This document shows positions 26,639 to 35,585 of a stretch of 64,000 nt of DNA, piece by piece. The position numbers and the translations under genes were made by a program. Below the pieces are notes generated by a model. The model saw only the letters and a list, made by a program, of their open reading frames with translations, made no database searches and was not told the DNA's origin. The stretch lies in contig DASXZH010000028.1 in assembly GCA_036502005.1 (NCBI GenBank), forward strand, positions 1-64,000, written 5' to 3'. How positions within the stretch are numbered: the stretch's first letter is position 1; every line of letters begins with the position of its first letter. This DNA is from DASXZH01 sp036502005. GTDB lineage: Bacteria; Armatimonadota; Fimbriimonadia; Fimbriimonadales; Fimbriimonadaceae.

Positions 26639-27936
26639 TCAGCTACAGTTTCGTAAAACTTCTTTTGGAATGGGTCGTCCCTTCTCATCGACGCTTCCCG
26701 CTCGGTCTTGGCGGCCCCTGTCATATCACCCGACCGGAACTGAACCCAGGCAAGAGTGTCCAAATAGCTTCCGTTCTTGTGCTCCGTTAAGTTCATAGCA
26801 CGGTTAATCGCTTTGTTTGCAAGTGCAATCAGTTGGGGAGAGCGAAAACGGTCGTCTTCCTTCATCATTTCCGCGTAGGCGAAAATCTTTCCAAAGCCGT
26901 CTTGGTCTGGAGCGACGATACGCCAGGCAACTCCATCAAGGACATCAGCGTTGCCGTTATCGCTTTCTACCAGCGTTCGTGCATAGCTTTCAAAGTCTGC
27001 GGCATTACCGGTCTTTATATCGATTCGGAGTCTTTGAAGCTTGGCCGCGTTAGACTGCTCTTCCAGTAGCGTCCGCAAATGGGCCAAAGATTTCAAGACG
27101 AATTCTTGGTTTTCCGGCGTGACCGCATTAAAGTCAGCATCGAGAACGCTTGATAGATCACTTGAAATAGCTCCGAAGTGCAACTTAATATTAGCTTCGT
27201 CGTTGGCGCGAATGTAAACTCCATACTTCAATTGCCTCGCCAGCGCTGCTTCACTGTTACCTACAGCGGCAAGGTCGTCCGTCGCTTTCAAAGCGCCTGC
27301 CCAATCCTTAGCATTTCTTTTCTTTGTGTAAGCTTTGAGGGCAAGCGCTTTCTTTGTGTCGTGTATGAAGGTTTCGGCTGCCTTTGCCCTGTCCCAACTG
27401 CCATTCAGCACCTTCTCGACAACTTTGCCGAACACCATCACGGACGGCGAGCCGATGTAGTCCAGTTTCCCATCCTTCCCGACGACAAATGCAGTGGGAA
27501 TGCCATCCTGCGAGGCAGCGTCCAGCCAGGCCTTGGACATGAAGCCTGTCGCTGCGGTAGGACTGGCCTGATCGTCATTCGCGACCCTGTAGTCCATTTT
27601 GTCCCCCATCTGTTTTACGTACGGCTTAACGTTAGCCGTATCCTGCTCCCAGACACTGACACCGATCACGGTGACCTGGTTTCCCAATTGTTCTGCAAGC
27701 TTGCTGAGCAAAGGAATGCTTTGTTTGCAGGGGACACACCAAGTGGCCCAGAACTCAACCACATATACGTGTCCGGGCTCAAATGCCGCGACCGGCGCTC
27801 CCTTTACCCACTTCCCTACTTGGAGATTCGGTGCGAGCACGCCTGGCACGAGAGTTTGGGCAATAGATGGCACGGATGCGGCGAAGAACATACTGCCGGC
27901 AAGAGCACAAAGAAGAGGACTGCGTGTATTTTTCAT
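26620..27936 (-). CDS. TlpA-like periplasmic thioredoxin with C-terminal helical domain
   Basis: A 438-residue exported protein from the ATG at 27936; a TTG at 27954 is unlikely. A signal peptide ends near SIAQ (residues 24-27), followed by a thioredoxin fold with the active site ATWCVPCKQ (Cys67, Cys70) and GIPTAFVVGKDGKLDYIG carrying the cis-proline. The C-terminal 250 residues are helical and TPR-like. The TlpA/ResA family reduces disulfides in exported or c-type cytochrome proteins. The role of the helical part is unknown; proteins with this mixed layout are common in this phylum. No cytochrome gene is visible beside it. Confidence 0.85.
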   Translation of the reverse strand: MKNTRSPLLCALAGSMFFAASVPSIAQTLVPGVLAPNLQVGKWVKGAPVAAFEPGHVYVVEFWATWCVPCKQSIPLLSKLAEQLGNQVTVIGVSVWEQDTANVKPYVKQMGDKMDYRVANDDQASPTAATGFMSKAWLDAASQDGIPTAFVVGKDGKLDYIGSPSVMVFGKVVEKVLNGSWDRAKAAETFIHDTKKALALKAYTKKRNAKDWAGALKATDDLAAVGNSEAALARQLKYGVYIRANDEANIKLHFGAISSDLSSVLDADFNAVTPENQEFVLKSLAHLRTLLEEQSNAAKLQRLRIDIKTGNAADFESYARTLVESDNGNADVLDGVAWRIVAPDQDGFGKIFAYAEMMKEDDRFRSPQLIALANKAINRAMNLTEHKNGSYLDTLAWVQFRSGDMTGAAKTEREASMRRDDPFQKKFYETVADWFAKR

Positions 27937-28001
27937 TGGATTTTTTGAAAACAAGGCGGAGAAGTCAATATCGACTCGCTTGACCGCTGGGAATAACGAA
28001 C

Positions 28002-28298
28002 TCAGTTTTCGCCGTGTAAGGTCTTGAGGAAATCCGCTGCCTTTTCGGGATTTGCAAGAATGCCCCTTACTTCGGCTGAATGTCTCTTAGCAAAGGCTAC
28101 GCGCTGGTCCTTCGGCAGACTCTGCAGACGTTGGTAAAAATCCGATTCGCTTAAAGGCGCATCCTGAGGTCCCATTGCTGCCGCAGCGGAGACAGCATCT
28201 CCCTTAGGCATTGGAGTGGTTATAACGGACAGATCGCGCTGGCCGTGGCATCCCAAACAAACCAAGGCTAACGCTAATGGTGTCACTGCTTTGTACAT
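28002..28298 (-). CDS. Small lipoprotein, hypothetical
   Basis: A 98-residue protein with a lipoprotein signal: a hydrophobic stretch AVTPLALALVCLGC, cysteine at residue 17 as the acylation site. The mature part is helical and ends PEKAADFLKTLHGEN. Probably an anchored periplasmic protein. No family recognised. It lies between a terminator-like hairpin and the TlpA-like gene, 65 bases upstream of the latter, so may be read with it. Confidence 0.65.
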   Translation of the reverse strand: MYKAVTPLALALVCLGCHGQRDLSVITTPMPKGDAVSAAAAMGPQDAPLSESDFYQRLQSLPKDQRVAFAKRHSAEVRGILANPEKAADFLKTLHGEN

Positions 28299-28314
28299 GA
28301 TGTTAGTTTCCTGA

Positions 28315-28347
28315 GCCGGCGTGGCCCAATGGCCACGCCGGCCTTTT
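28315..28347. terminator. GC-rich hairpin, perfect 12-base stem
   Basis: GCCGGCGTGGCC at 28315-28326 pairs perfectly with 28331-28342 across a 4-base loop, followed by CTTTT. It lies between two minus-strand genes, the pilin-like gene (ends 28356) and the lipoprotein gene. The T-run is on the plus strand, opposite to what a minus-strand terminator needs, so it may act as a factor-assisted terminator or a processing site. Confidence 0.5.
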
Positions 28348-28355
28348 CAGTTAAG

Positions 28356-29414
28356 TTATTGGGGGCAGCCGTATTGGCCGACCGTCTTCATGGGATAGTA
28401 GTAGTATCCGTCGTTCAAATACTTTGCACCCAATACGGGATCGGAGGTTGGATTTGTGAGAGAGCCGCATACTGCCGTAGACCCTGTCATATGAGGCACC
28501 TGCGGTGCGAACTTCATAACCGTGCCAATGTTGTATAAAGTGTTCAGCGCTGTCGAATCACCGGCGGCGTCATCAAGGGGCGAGTAGGGGTTTAAGTGCA
28601 TCGCCTTCGCGTGACCGTCATACCAGCCGATGTTGGCAATTCCTCCATTGTGTCTTCCCTGGAAGCCGTAGTTGTGGTAGCCGCTATATCCTGCGCTGTA
28701 GTCATAGTTATAAGGGCCCACGTTATTGCCGTAGGCAACCACACCAGAGGAGCCGCTACCGGTCCCACCCGCAAACTGGCTATCTTCAGCGGAGTCTCCT
28801 ATTAGGATCGTTTCCGCAGGAGCTACGTAAGCTGAGAGATTGGTCACCAAGGGTGGAACCAGAACAACCCCGAGTCCAGTTGGTCCGTTGGCATTGTCCG
28901 AAGGGTAGCTGCCAATGGCTGGGCAGGACTGTATCTGCGTGTTCTTCATGTACGGCTGCAACAAACCGTGTGTCAAGCTGGCCGTCAATGCGTACGAGGA
29001 GTTGTATAGGTCTTCGCCCCACCAACCAATGAAAACGAGAGGATAGGTCGCGCTCTCATCGGCTTTGTTTACATAGAAAGGAGAGCCTAAAACGTTGTCA
29101 TCATAATCGTTCGCGTACATCAAGTTAGCGAGGGTTATCTGCTTTACATTCGAAAGGCACACCGCACCTTTGGCGGCTGCCTTTGCCTGAGCGAAGACTG
29201 GGAAAAGAATCGCGGCGAGGATCGCGATGATCGCGATGACGACGAGGAGTTCGATGAGAGTGAACGCGCGACGGGTGACGGGTGACGAGTGACGCGCAGA
29301 TGTCTTGGGCGTTGTGTCTTGTGTCTTCACAATGTCGCGTGACGCGGCCGGAGGTCGAATTCCTGATCCGACGGCCGACTCCCCTGTCGATCGATGATTG
29401 TTATAAAGTTTCAT
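28356..29414 (-). CDS. Type II secretion/prepilin-like protein with DUF1559-type domain
   Basis: About 352 residues from the ATG at 29414, which has GGAG about 6 bases upstream; the first ATG at 29486 lacks support. After a leader of 45 residues comes the prepilin cleavage site and hydrophobic helix, RRAFTLIELLVVIAIIAIL, followed by FPVFAQAKAAAK, a wording that marks Armatimonadota. The C-terminal part has the H-x9-DG motif, RHNGGIANIGWYDGHAKAM, of DUF1559 proteins. Such proteins are major pseudopilins of unclear function, often in very large families in this phylum. A 10-base dyad lies upstream (29507-29537) in the divergent gap with the XRE-cupin gene. Confidence 0.88.
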   Translation of the reverse strand: MKLYNNHRSTGESAVGSGIRPPAASRDIVKTQDTTPKTSARHSSPVTRRAFTLIELLVVIAIIAILAAILFPVFAQAKAAAKGAVCLSNVKQITLANLMYANDYDDNVLGSPFYVNKADESATYPLVFIGWWGEDLYNSSYALTASLTHGLLQPYMKNTQIQSCPAIGSYPSDNANGPTGLGVVLVPPLVTNLSAYVAPAETILIGDSAEDSQFAGGTGSGSSGVVAYGNNVGPYNYDYSAGYSGYHNYGFQGRHNGGIANIGWYDGHAKAMHLNPYSPLDDAAGDSTALNTLYNIGTVMKFAPQVPHMTGSTAVCGSLTNPTSDPVLGAKYLNDGYYYYPMKTVGQYGCPQ

Positions 29415-29506
29415 GTATTTCTCCAGCGGATTGTTAACCGCGTGTAAAGACATCATAAGATGGGTTTGGTTTGCATGCAATAGCAATTCGTGACATCACT
29501 TACAAT

Positions 29507-29537
29507 ATTGAACCGCAAGGCTTTGTAGCGGTTCAAT
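29507..29537. promoter_or_regulatory. Perfect 10-base dyad, likely operator
   Basis: ATTGAACCGC at 29507-29516 and its exact reverse complement at 29528-29537 with an 11-base spacer. It lies between the divergent pilin-like gene and the XRE-cupin regulator. A dyad of this size next to a regulator gene is usually its binding site, so autoregulation and control of the pilin gene are possible. No clear -10/-35 pair beside it was identified. Confidence 0.5.
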
Positions 29538-29597
29538 ACTTGGACTAGAATGTGAGGTACAGCAGAAAATGTATCCGGTGAAAACAAAAATAGCTAC

Positions 29598-30365
29598 ATG
29601 TCGACACACATTCGGGATTACCGCACACTAGATCAAACTAGCGATGCTTTGTGGGCATATCGACTATCCTTAATCATGGTCGAAATTGATTGGAGCAGCG
29701 TTGGCATTTTGGTAAAGGCCCTTCGTAATCAGCGCAAGATACCGTATCGCGAGTTGGCCCTAAGGGCGGGGCTAAATCCCGGCACTCTGGTCCGGATTGA
29801 AGCGGGAAAGCCGACCCGGCCGAGCACGATAGGCAAGTTGGAGCAGGCGTTAAATCTTAGCCCTGGCCTCCTCACCCGGTCGGCCCCACTTATGGCAGGG
29901 CCGTTCTTTTTGCAGGAGCCTTCGCATGAACTGATCATTATTCGGCCCAACCCTAACTACGAAAAGACGATCCCCAACTATTCGCAGAAGAGCCTTCGCG
30001 ATCCGCTGGAACGCCGCCGGATCGGAAAACTCGGGATTGTGAGCGCATTCCAATGGGAGCCGGATCTTGGCCTTCAGGGCGCGCTTATGCGGGCAACCTT
30101 AATCGAGATCTACAGCGAAACGCTAACCAGCAACCATGAAGGCGAGGAGCTGGTTTTTGGGGTGCGGGGGACCTCGGTGATAAAAATCGCGGGCGAGGAA
30201 CTGGTCATCCATGAGAACCAGACCGCCTCCTTTTGGCCTAAAGAGAAGCATAGCTACGCACCCGGAAACCCAATGGGCGGTTCGCCATCGCTCTTGCTTA
30301 GCGTGAGGATCGATTCGGCCAAGAGTGTTCTTGGCGCGCCGCAGACTTCAATTGGACCGAGGTGA
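29598..30365 (+). CDS. XRE-family regulator with C-terminal cupin domain
   Basis: A 255-residue transcription factor. The helix-turn-helix spans about residues 38-85 (RKIPYRELALRAGLNPGTLV, then RIEAGKPTRP) and a cupin fold sits in the C-terminal half (GEELVFGVRGTSVIKIAGEE, then HENQTASFWPKEKHSY). XRE-cupin proteins sense small molecules and control transport or detoxification genes. The ATG at 29598 gives 26 extra residues before MVEIDWSSVG; a second ATG at 29676 is equally possible because neither has a clear ribosome site. A dyad in the upstream gap may be its operator. Confidence 0.8.
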   Translation: MSTHIRDYRTLDQTSDALWAYRLSLIMVEIDWSSVGILVKALRNQRKIPYRELALRAGLNPGTLVRIEAGKPTRPSTIGKLEQALNLSPGLLTRSAPLMAGPFFLQEPSHELIIIRPNPNYEKTIPNYSQKSLRDPLERRRIGKLGIVSAFQWEPDLGLQGALMRATLIEIYSETLTSNHEGEELVFGVRGTSVIKIAGEELVIHENQTASFWPKEKHSYAPGNPMGGSPSLLLSVRIDSAKSVLGAPQTSIGPR

Positions 30366-30395
30366 GGGGGAGCGGATGGCGGATGGGGAAAGGGA

Positions 30396-30419
30396 AGCGG
30401 GCCTTGTTACGAGCCCGCT
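30396..30419 (+). terminator. Weak hairpin after the XRE-cupin gene
   Basis: AGCGGGC at 30396-30402 pairs with GCCCGCT at 30413-30419, with a 10-base loop, 30 bases after the stop of the XRE-cupin gene. No T-run follows directly. The rest of the 238-base gap to the recombinase gene shows nothing else. Confidence 0.35.
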
Positions 30420-30603
30420 GGGAGGCTTTCTTCGTTTGATGAATCGTGCATTTACGCCGAACGATCTCAGCATAATGAAGAAACAGGCCGCGCGGGGCCA
30501 CCCCTCGTTTTTCTTTCCACTACATTCAACCAATTTGAGGCTATTCGGCTCAACTCCATAAACCTACAGTCTGTTGAGAATCGGCCCCAGTCGATCAGAT
30601 TCT

Positions 30604-32322
30604 CTAAGGCTTACGTTCAGCCAAAGCCGCTCTGTATCTTTGCGTCCGCCGTTTCTTTCCCTTGACTGCCCTGTAGATGCTGGAGAGTGACCATTCCGCA
30701 CCTTTCGCTGTTTTTAAGCCTTCTTCGTTAAGCTTCTCCTTTATCCGTGGGTAGCTATGGCCAGCCGCTCTCAAATCGAGGATTAGGTCGAGAGCGTGGC
30801 GTTCCGCGCTCGCAGGAGACACATAGTGCTCGACAGAAGCGGGCGTAACGCCAGTGACGGCAACCGCATCTTGATAAAGGACTCTTCTCTCGCAGTGATT
30901 CTGTACATTGCTCCAGCTCCATGGCCCGCCGCTCGGTGCCTTAAGGCCAAGTCTGTTTAGTTCTTCCTGGATTTGCTTCAGGGTTAGCCCGTTATCTCTT
31001 AATGAATATAGAGTCTGAAGGGAGACAGCTTGCTCTCTCGTCATTTTGTATTGGTAGCCATTGTGAGGACGAATGGGGTCTGGGGACGTAAGGTAGAGAC
31101 TGTCTGGAATTGTCGCCCTTAGTATTCGCTTCACTTTCCCAAACAAATATGTGCGGTCGAGTGGATCCTCTCGATGGGGCAGAAGTGGTGGATGCGCGAT
31201 TTTCCTCGGATTCAGTACCGTCTTCGAGAACGGAGCCTCCGCCCGATATTTCGCCTCATTCATCAGAATTCGTCGTATGTGGCTTTGGGCCCAACCATGC
31301 TTGCCGCGCTTGCGCGTTGGAATGCCCCATCGGTTAAGAGCTTGCCCTATGGATGCTTGGCTGTAACCAAGCCCATAAAGGAAGTAAATGAGCTCAACAA
31401 TCCTTTCTTCTGGAGCACAAATGACCAAACGGCCGTCTCCGATCGACCAGTAACCATATGGGACCTCGCCGCCTCCCCATGTGCCCTCTCTTTCTTTCCT
31501 AACCCGCTTGCCACCAGAGAGGCGGGCTGTTAGCAGGGCAAGTTCGTATTGAGCAAATGCCTGCAGAATCTGCCTCAACATAGTGCCTGCGGCGCCGTCA
31601 GGGATATGCTCGGTAGCGGAAATCAATCTCACCTGATCCTTACGGGCAGCCCTTTGGAGCGTTTCGGCGAGGTAATTGTTGCGGGCAAATCGGTCGAGCC
31701 GTTGTGCAATGATTGAGTCAACTTTTCCGCTCCCCATCATTTCGACTAGAAAGTCCAAACCCACGCGGGTCTCCTCTTTGCCCGAATCCACATCGTAACA
31801 CCACAAGTCGATGTTATGGCCAGCTTGAGCTATAGCGTAGCCAATGATGTCTTTGACCTGAGTGTCCGGCCCCTCTCCAGATACCTGCTTAACAGTCGAT
31901 ACGCGCCAGTATCCCACATTCAAAGGAACTCCCTTTTCTTTGCTTAGGGTTTCGAATTGTTGCCGCCAAGCGTGGACGTCAAGTGGAGGTATATCCCTCT
32001 CACGCTTTCGCTCTTCAATTTCGGCGCGCCGCTTTGTAAGCAAGCACCCTCTTTCGTTGACGCTCTTGACCATGTCCACCTTGATTCTTTCTATCAAGGT
32101 GCGCACTTCTTCGCCTTCCAGCTTTCCAGATAACCAGTCTCCGAAGAATGGTTCCGTGCTACTTGAAGGTGGCTGTGGTGGACTGTATATGTCTGTGGAT
32201 ATCAAATTATCTATGCTCATTGTTCCCCGCGAGCCTAGATCGCTCTGGTTTTCAGTTCCAGATTCAAAAGTTGATGACGAGGCGCCCATTTCGGGCCTTT
32301 CCAGAGGGTTTTTTTCTTCCAT
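30604..32322 (-). CDS. Large serine recombinase (resolvase/integrase)
   Basis: A 572-residue protein of the serine recombinase group. After an unusual N-terminal extension of about 135 charged residues, the catalytic domain begins at NVGYWRVSTVKQVSGEG with the nucleophile Ser142. Conserved Arg residues follow in AQRLDRFARNNYL. A recombinase DNA-binding domain (GEVPYGYW, LNRWGIPTRKRGKHGWAQ) and two further C-terminal DNA-binding repeats with GPWSWSNVQNH and AEWSLSSIYRAVKGK fill the rest. There is no obvious zinc ribbon. It is divergent from an excisionase gene, so both probably drive excision and integration of the surrounding element. The extension is not typical of the family. Confidence 0.88.
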   Translation of the reverse strand: MEEKNPLERPEMGASSSTFESGTENQSDLGSRGTMSIDNLISTDIYSPPQPPSSSTEPFFGDWLSGKLEGEEVRTLIERIKVDMVKSVNERGCLLTKRRAEIEERKRERDIPPLDVHAWRQQFETLSKEKGVPLNVGYWRVSTVKQVSGEGPDTQVKDIIGYAIAQAGHNIDLWCYDVDSGKEETRVGLDFLVEMMGSGKVDSIIAQRLDRFARNNYLAETLQRAARKDQVRLISATEHIPDGAAGTMLRQILQAFAQYELALLTARLSGGKRVRKEREGTWGGGEVPYGYWSIGDGRLVICAPEERIVELIYFLYGLGYSQASIGQALNRWGIPTRKRGKHGWAQSHIRRILMNEAKYRAEAPFSKTVLNPRKIAHPPLLPHREDPLDRTYLFGKVKRILRATIPDSLYLTSPDPIRPHNGYQYKMTREQAVSLQTLYSLRDNGLTLKQIQEELNRLGLKAPSGGPWSWSNVQNHCERRVLYQDAVAVTGVTPASVEHYVSPASAERHALDLILDLRAAGHSYPRIKEKLNEEGLKTAKGAEWSLSSIYRAVKGKKRRTQRYRAALAERKP

Positions 32323-32358
32323 GCAGGTCGTTTCGTTACTGATGCAGAAAGCACCTAC

Positions 32359-32562
32359 GTGAAAAGAGAAAGCGACAATGAAATTGCCAATCCACCGCTC
32401 TTGGTGACATTTGAGAGGGCAGCGGAGTTGCTGTCTATCAGTCGGCGTACCGTCGTGCGACTTTGTGAAAGCGGCAAATTAGAAGTGATTCGTGTCACGC
32501 CGGACGCGCCCCGATTACGGTTTGAGGATGTTGAGCGCCTCGCCCACCAACAGAAGGATTAA
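32359..32562 (+). CDS. Excisionase-family (MerR-like HTH) DNA-binding protein
   Basis: A 67-residue protein starting with GTG at 32359. TFERAAELLSISRRTVVRLC and ESGKLEVIRVTP give the winged-helix excisionase domain that recognises DNA next to attachment sites. It lies divergent to the serine recombinase with 36 bases between them, so it is the probable recombination directionality factor of one of the recombinases here, or acts as a regulator in a toxin-like role. Confidence 0.8.
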   Translation: MKRESDNEIANPPLLVTFERAAELLSISRRTVVRLCESGKLEVIRVTPDAPRLRFEDVERLAHQQKD

Positions 32563-32576
32563 CGGAAGGGATCTTC

Positions 32577-32855
32577 CTATCGCGTCTCGTGGGCGTTGAT
32601 TAGGGAGCAATATTCGGAGAAAAGTTCGATGGGGTCTTTCTTCAGGGCACGCGCAATATCTACTACATCTACAACAGTCAGGCCCTGAAAACCGTTTTCT
32701 ATGCGCGAAATGTAGTTTGGGGCCCTTCCAAGCTTGCTACTTAGCTGTCTTTGCGACAATCCGACATCCCCCCGCCACCGATCCAGCAGTTCCCGGAGAA
32801 TATCGTGCTCCTGCCTCCTGAATTTTAGAGGAGGAAAATTTCGGGCCTTGTTCAT
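32577..32855 (-). CDS. XRE-family repressor
   Basis: A 92-residue helix-turn-helix protein: DVGLSQRQLSSKLGRAPNYI followed by SRIENG is the signature, at about residues 30-55. Phage-type repressors of this size control the divergent genes; here the divergent gene is the unknown pair at 32957-33906, with 101 bases between. Probably keeps the mobile element silent; the role is inferred. Confidence 0.75.
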   Translation of the reverse strand: MNKARNFPPLKFRRQEHDILRELLDRWRGDVGLSQRQLSSKLGRAPNYISRIENGFQGLTVVDVVDIARALKKDPIELFSEYCSLINAHETR

Positions 32856-32956
32856 CCACCCCTAGGGGTATTGCTTCAAGCGATACTCATTGTGTATCAT
32901 TAACTTCCTCCAACGACTATAGGCGAAAATGCCCCGAAGCATAACGTGGTGAACAG

Positions 32957-33493
32957 ATGAACGAAGCCATCCTGAAAGCAGCCCTCACAAAACCGCATGG
33001 TTATGTTGTGATAGAGCATAGGGCTTACCCCCTCAGCATTCCAGCAACGCAGCTCATCATTGACACACCGCGTTTTCTTGAAGGAATGGCCACAGTGTTC
33101 GATCCCCGGAGCCATTCTAATTTGGGCGACGATAACAAAAGAGCTTGTGAGAGTTGGAGCGAAATCATTAAAGAACTCCGCGACTCAAAATCTTATCCTG
33201 AAGGACGCGAGCAGGTTCCATGGGTATATGACCGTGCGCTCCTCCCGGTATGGACCGTTGGATCATATGCAGAAGCTCTGCAATATGCCAAATCATTAGT
33301 TGAACTCAATAGTGTGTGGGATGAAGCTGGGGACCCAGAGTTTGCTGTGATTCTGAGCGATTTTAATAGACCGTTGCTTGCGGCCGAATCTTGCTTCGAA
33401 AGTACGATCAAGTTTGCAGGCGATTATTTTGAGGCTAGATTGCTCCCTTCTGCAGAAATAGAAAGACTTGTTTTGAACGAGGTTGCGAAGTGA
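32957..33493 (+). CDS. Hypothetical protein, first gene of a two-gene unit
   Basis: A 178-residue soluble protein without recognised domain. It starts MNEAILKAALTKPHGYVVIE and contains PWVYDRALLPVWTVGSY. Its stop overlaps the next start as GTGA (33490-33493), so the two genes are made together, probably as partners. Lying between a repressor and an integrase inside a mobile element, it is element cargo. Possible roles include toxin-antitoxin or phage defence, but nothing in the sequence settles this. Confidence 0.55.
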   Translation: MNEAILKAALTKPHGYVVIEHRAYPLSIPATQLIIDTPRFLEGMATVFDPRSHSNLGDDNKRACESWSEIIKELRDSKSYPEGREQVPWVYDRALLPVWTVGSYAEALQYAKSLVELNSVWDEAGDPEFAVILSDFNRPLLAAESCFESTIKFAGDYFEARLLPSAEIERLVLNEVAK

Positions 33494-33906
33494 ACGATGC
33501 ACCTCAATGGTTGAGAGACCGATACGGATTTAAGCATCCTAATGCCGATATTTCGTTAGAAGATCAGCAGTTTATCGAGAGCTTAGTCTCTAGTGTCCAC
33601 GAAGCCGTGGCCAAGAGAGCCGGTGGCGACTTTGATCGTGAGTGGCTTCTAAACTATGGGCTGAGCAGTCTACTAAGCACCCTTCCATTTGATTCGATCA
33701 CGAAATATCTCGGTCTGGCAGAGGCAAAGTGCGACGCGGAGATTCGAATAACCGTGGATGGAGCCGAGGTGGCGAAATTTCAGCACAACGAGCTGGTCCA
33801 AAATCTATGGACCGCAATTCAGGATTCAATCGAAGTTACAATCGACGAACCCGACATGAGACAAGCCGTTTTGCAAGACTCGGCAGCAACCCAAAGCTCG
33901 AGCTGA
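33490..33906 (+). CDS. Hypothetical protein, second gene of the two-gene unit
   Basis: A 138-residue acidic, mainly helical protein starting with GTG at 33490 inside the end of the previous gene. It has no recognised motif (NDAPQWLRDRYGF near the start, ITVDGAEVAKFQHNELV in the middle). The overlap suggests that it binds the upstream product. It ends 33 bases before the convergent integrase gene. Confidence 0.5.
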   Translation: MNDAPQWLRDRYGFKHPNADISLEDQQFIESLVSSVHEAVAKRAGGDFDREWLLNYGLSSLLSTLPFDSITKYLGLAEAKCDAEIRITVDGAEVAKFQHNELVQNLWTAIQDSIEVTIDEPDMRQAVLQDSAATQSSS

Positions 33907-33938
33907 AAAAAGAAAGATGCCACGGCGTTGGCTAAAAT

Positions 33939-35462
33939 CTAGAAGTTCGGCCACTCTGCCCAAACCATATGCTCCCCGTACGGTTTTCCATCAAACGTCA
34001 ACTCTGACCTTCTCCTGTCTCGCTCGGCATGAGAGTAGTGGATGCCGCCAGTCGTTTTATCCCTCTTACCGTGTAGGACTAAGTCCCGAGCACGCGGTCC
34101 AAGGAGCCGATCCAGTTCGTCGGAAACGGTGTGCCTGATAGAGTAGGTGCTAATGCGGGTGCCTCTTACCTTCGCCCGATCAAGCAGACTCTCCACAAGA
34201 GTCACAAATTCGGAAGGCCGCAACGGACCGTCAGCAGACCCCAGAACAAACTCGGATCGACCTCGTAGAGGCTCTAGCCACTGAGCTAATCCTTTGCAGA
34301 TCGAAAGCTGTCGAAAGTCCGCATCTTTGGTTTTCGTATGTTCACGGATATCTAGCTGGCCGCCAGACAGTTCAATAACACTGGAACACACGTGCCACCA
34401 TAAATGGCCAGACAGATACTCCAGATGATCCCAGCGGACAGCGACAGGTTCGCTTGGTGGCCGCGGACCGGCGAGCATTAGCGCCACCGCTCCTCTTTCC
34501 AAGTCCGTCTCACAGGCTCCAAGCAGCTTTGATATCTGGTCATTTGTTAAGCGGGACCGTTTCCGCCATCCGTCCGCGTCCCGCTTACTGCTGCGTAAAT
34601 CCTCGAGTAGGCCATCGACGACCCGGAAGCAGTCCAAATACGGTCGCCACTCCGAAGAGCGGCTCAAGAACTTCTTCGTAGCTTGTAAGTGCGTGAGCAC
34701 GTTAATGAGGGTCTTAGAGGAGGGAGGCCTACCGAATTTGGTGTCTTGCGAAGAGTGAGCCTCAAACCAGTTTGTGATTGCTTGATCCGTTAGTTTATGG
34801 ATCTGAATATCAGCCAAAGCCATTCCTTGCCTATCTGCGAAGGTTTGTTTACTGAAAGCCTTTGCTTCGTACCGATATGTCTGCGCAACGTTGCTTTGGA
34901 TCGTGCCCTTTCTTAAACCATCTTCTATAAACATGTCAACGGCATTGCCAACGGTTGGGATTGCGGCTTCTTTTTCCTGCTCTGCTGCTTCACGGGCCAC
35001 CTTCTGTTTCTTGTTGGCTTCAACCTCTTCCGAGTGATCGAAGTTTGAGTAGAACCCTGCAATACTTTCTAACGCGAGGGGCCGGGACGCGCGAGAGAGT
35101 TGCGCTAAGTTTTCCTTCTTAGTGAAGTGCGTCCAGTTCCGAGCAAACGAGGCTCTTCTCCTTGCTTCTGCTGCACGAAGCAAGTCTTCTTTGTTCGAGC
35201 CCTTTATGACAAACTCTCTTTCCTGTAGCTTCACGCCGCCATAGCTTTCGTAGTCCAGGTGTTGCTCCCCCAAAAGAGGCACAGATTGAACGATTAGCTC
35301 CCACCCACGGCATACATAGTAAGTCTCTTCAAGCCGGGGCGATCGTTTAGCGCCCGCCAGGTAAGTCAGCGCGCTTTTTCGAGAGCTAAAGACCTTCGAC
35401 TCATTGTCTCGAAGAGCCAAGAATTTTACGGCGTCGATCTTTGTCTTGCGGGGACGGGGCAC
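33939..35462 (-). CDS. Tyrosine recombinase/phage-type integrase
   Basis: About 508 residues. The catalytic core is in the last 200 residues: AGPRPPSEPVAVRWDHL (first Arg region), HTKTKDADFRQLSI (Lys), YSIRHTVSDEL (the HxxR box changed to RHT), and GGIHYSH with the Tyr nucleophile. The start is set at GTG 35462, giving VPRPRKTKID as for relatives; a TTG at 35489 is possible. A TATAAT box lies 6 bases upstream of the GTG, so the transcript may be leaderless. The two TGGTACA copies at 35482-35488 and 35493-35499 may be arm sites or an operator. A 3'-tRNA-like sequence beyond it is a likely attachment site. Confidence 0.85.
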   Translation of the reverse strand: MPRPRKTKIDAVKFLALRDNESKVFSSRKSALTYLAGAKRSPRLEETYYVCRGWELIVQSVPLLGEQHLDYESYGGVKLQEREFVIKGSNKEDLLRAAEARRRASFARNWTHFTKKENLAQLSRASRPLALESIAGFYSNFDHSEEVEANKKQKVAREAAEQEKEAAIPTVGNAVDMFIEDGLRKGTIQSNVAQTYRYEAKAFSKQTFADRQGMALADIQIHKLTDQAITNWFEAHSSQDTKFGRPPSSKTLINVLTHLQATKKFLSRSSEWRPYLDCFRVVDGLLEDLRSSKRDADGWRKRSRLTNDQISKLLGACETDLERGAVALMLAGPRPPSEPVAVRWDHLEYLSGHLWWHVCSSVIELSGGQLDIREHTKTKDADFRQLSICKGLAQWLEPLRGRSEFVLGSADGPLRPSEFVTLVESLLDRAKVRGTRISTYSIRHTVSDELDRLLGPRARDLVLHGKRDKTTGGIHYSHAERDRRRSELTFDGKPYGEHMVWAEWPNF

Positions 35463-35481
35463 GTCTAGATTATAGAATATG

Positions 35482-35499
35482 TGGTACAAGAATGGTACA
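35482..35499 (+). repeat. Two direct repeats upstream of the integrase
   Basis: TGGTACA occurs at 35482-35488 and 35493-35499, 11 bases apart, just outside the integrase gene. Such spaced repeats are common arm-type integrase or repressor sites. The role is inferred from position. Confidence 0.4.
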
Positions 35500-35585
35500 G
35501 ATATAAGCCTCAGTATTTGTTACAGTTACGACTAGGACTGAAAGATTTGAACCTAAACCTGTTCCAAAAACGTCCTATTTCTAGT

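Noticed and set aside
28315..28347. Proper terminator of the pilin-like gene
   Set aside because: The hairpin is strong but its T-run points the other way, so it was kept only as a hairpin of uncertain role.
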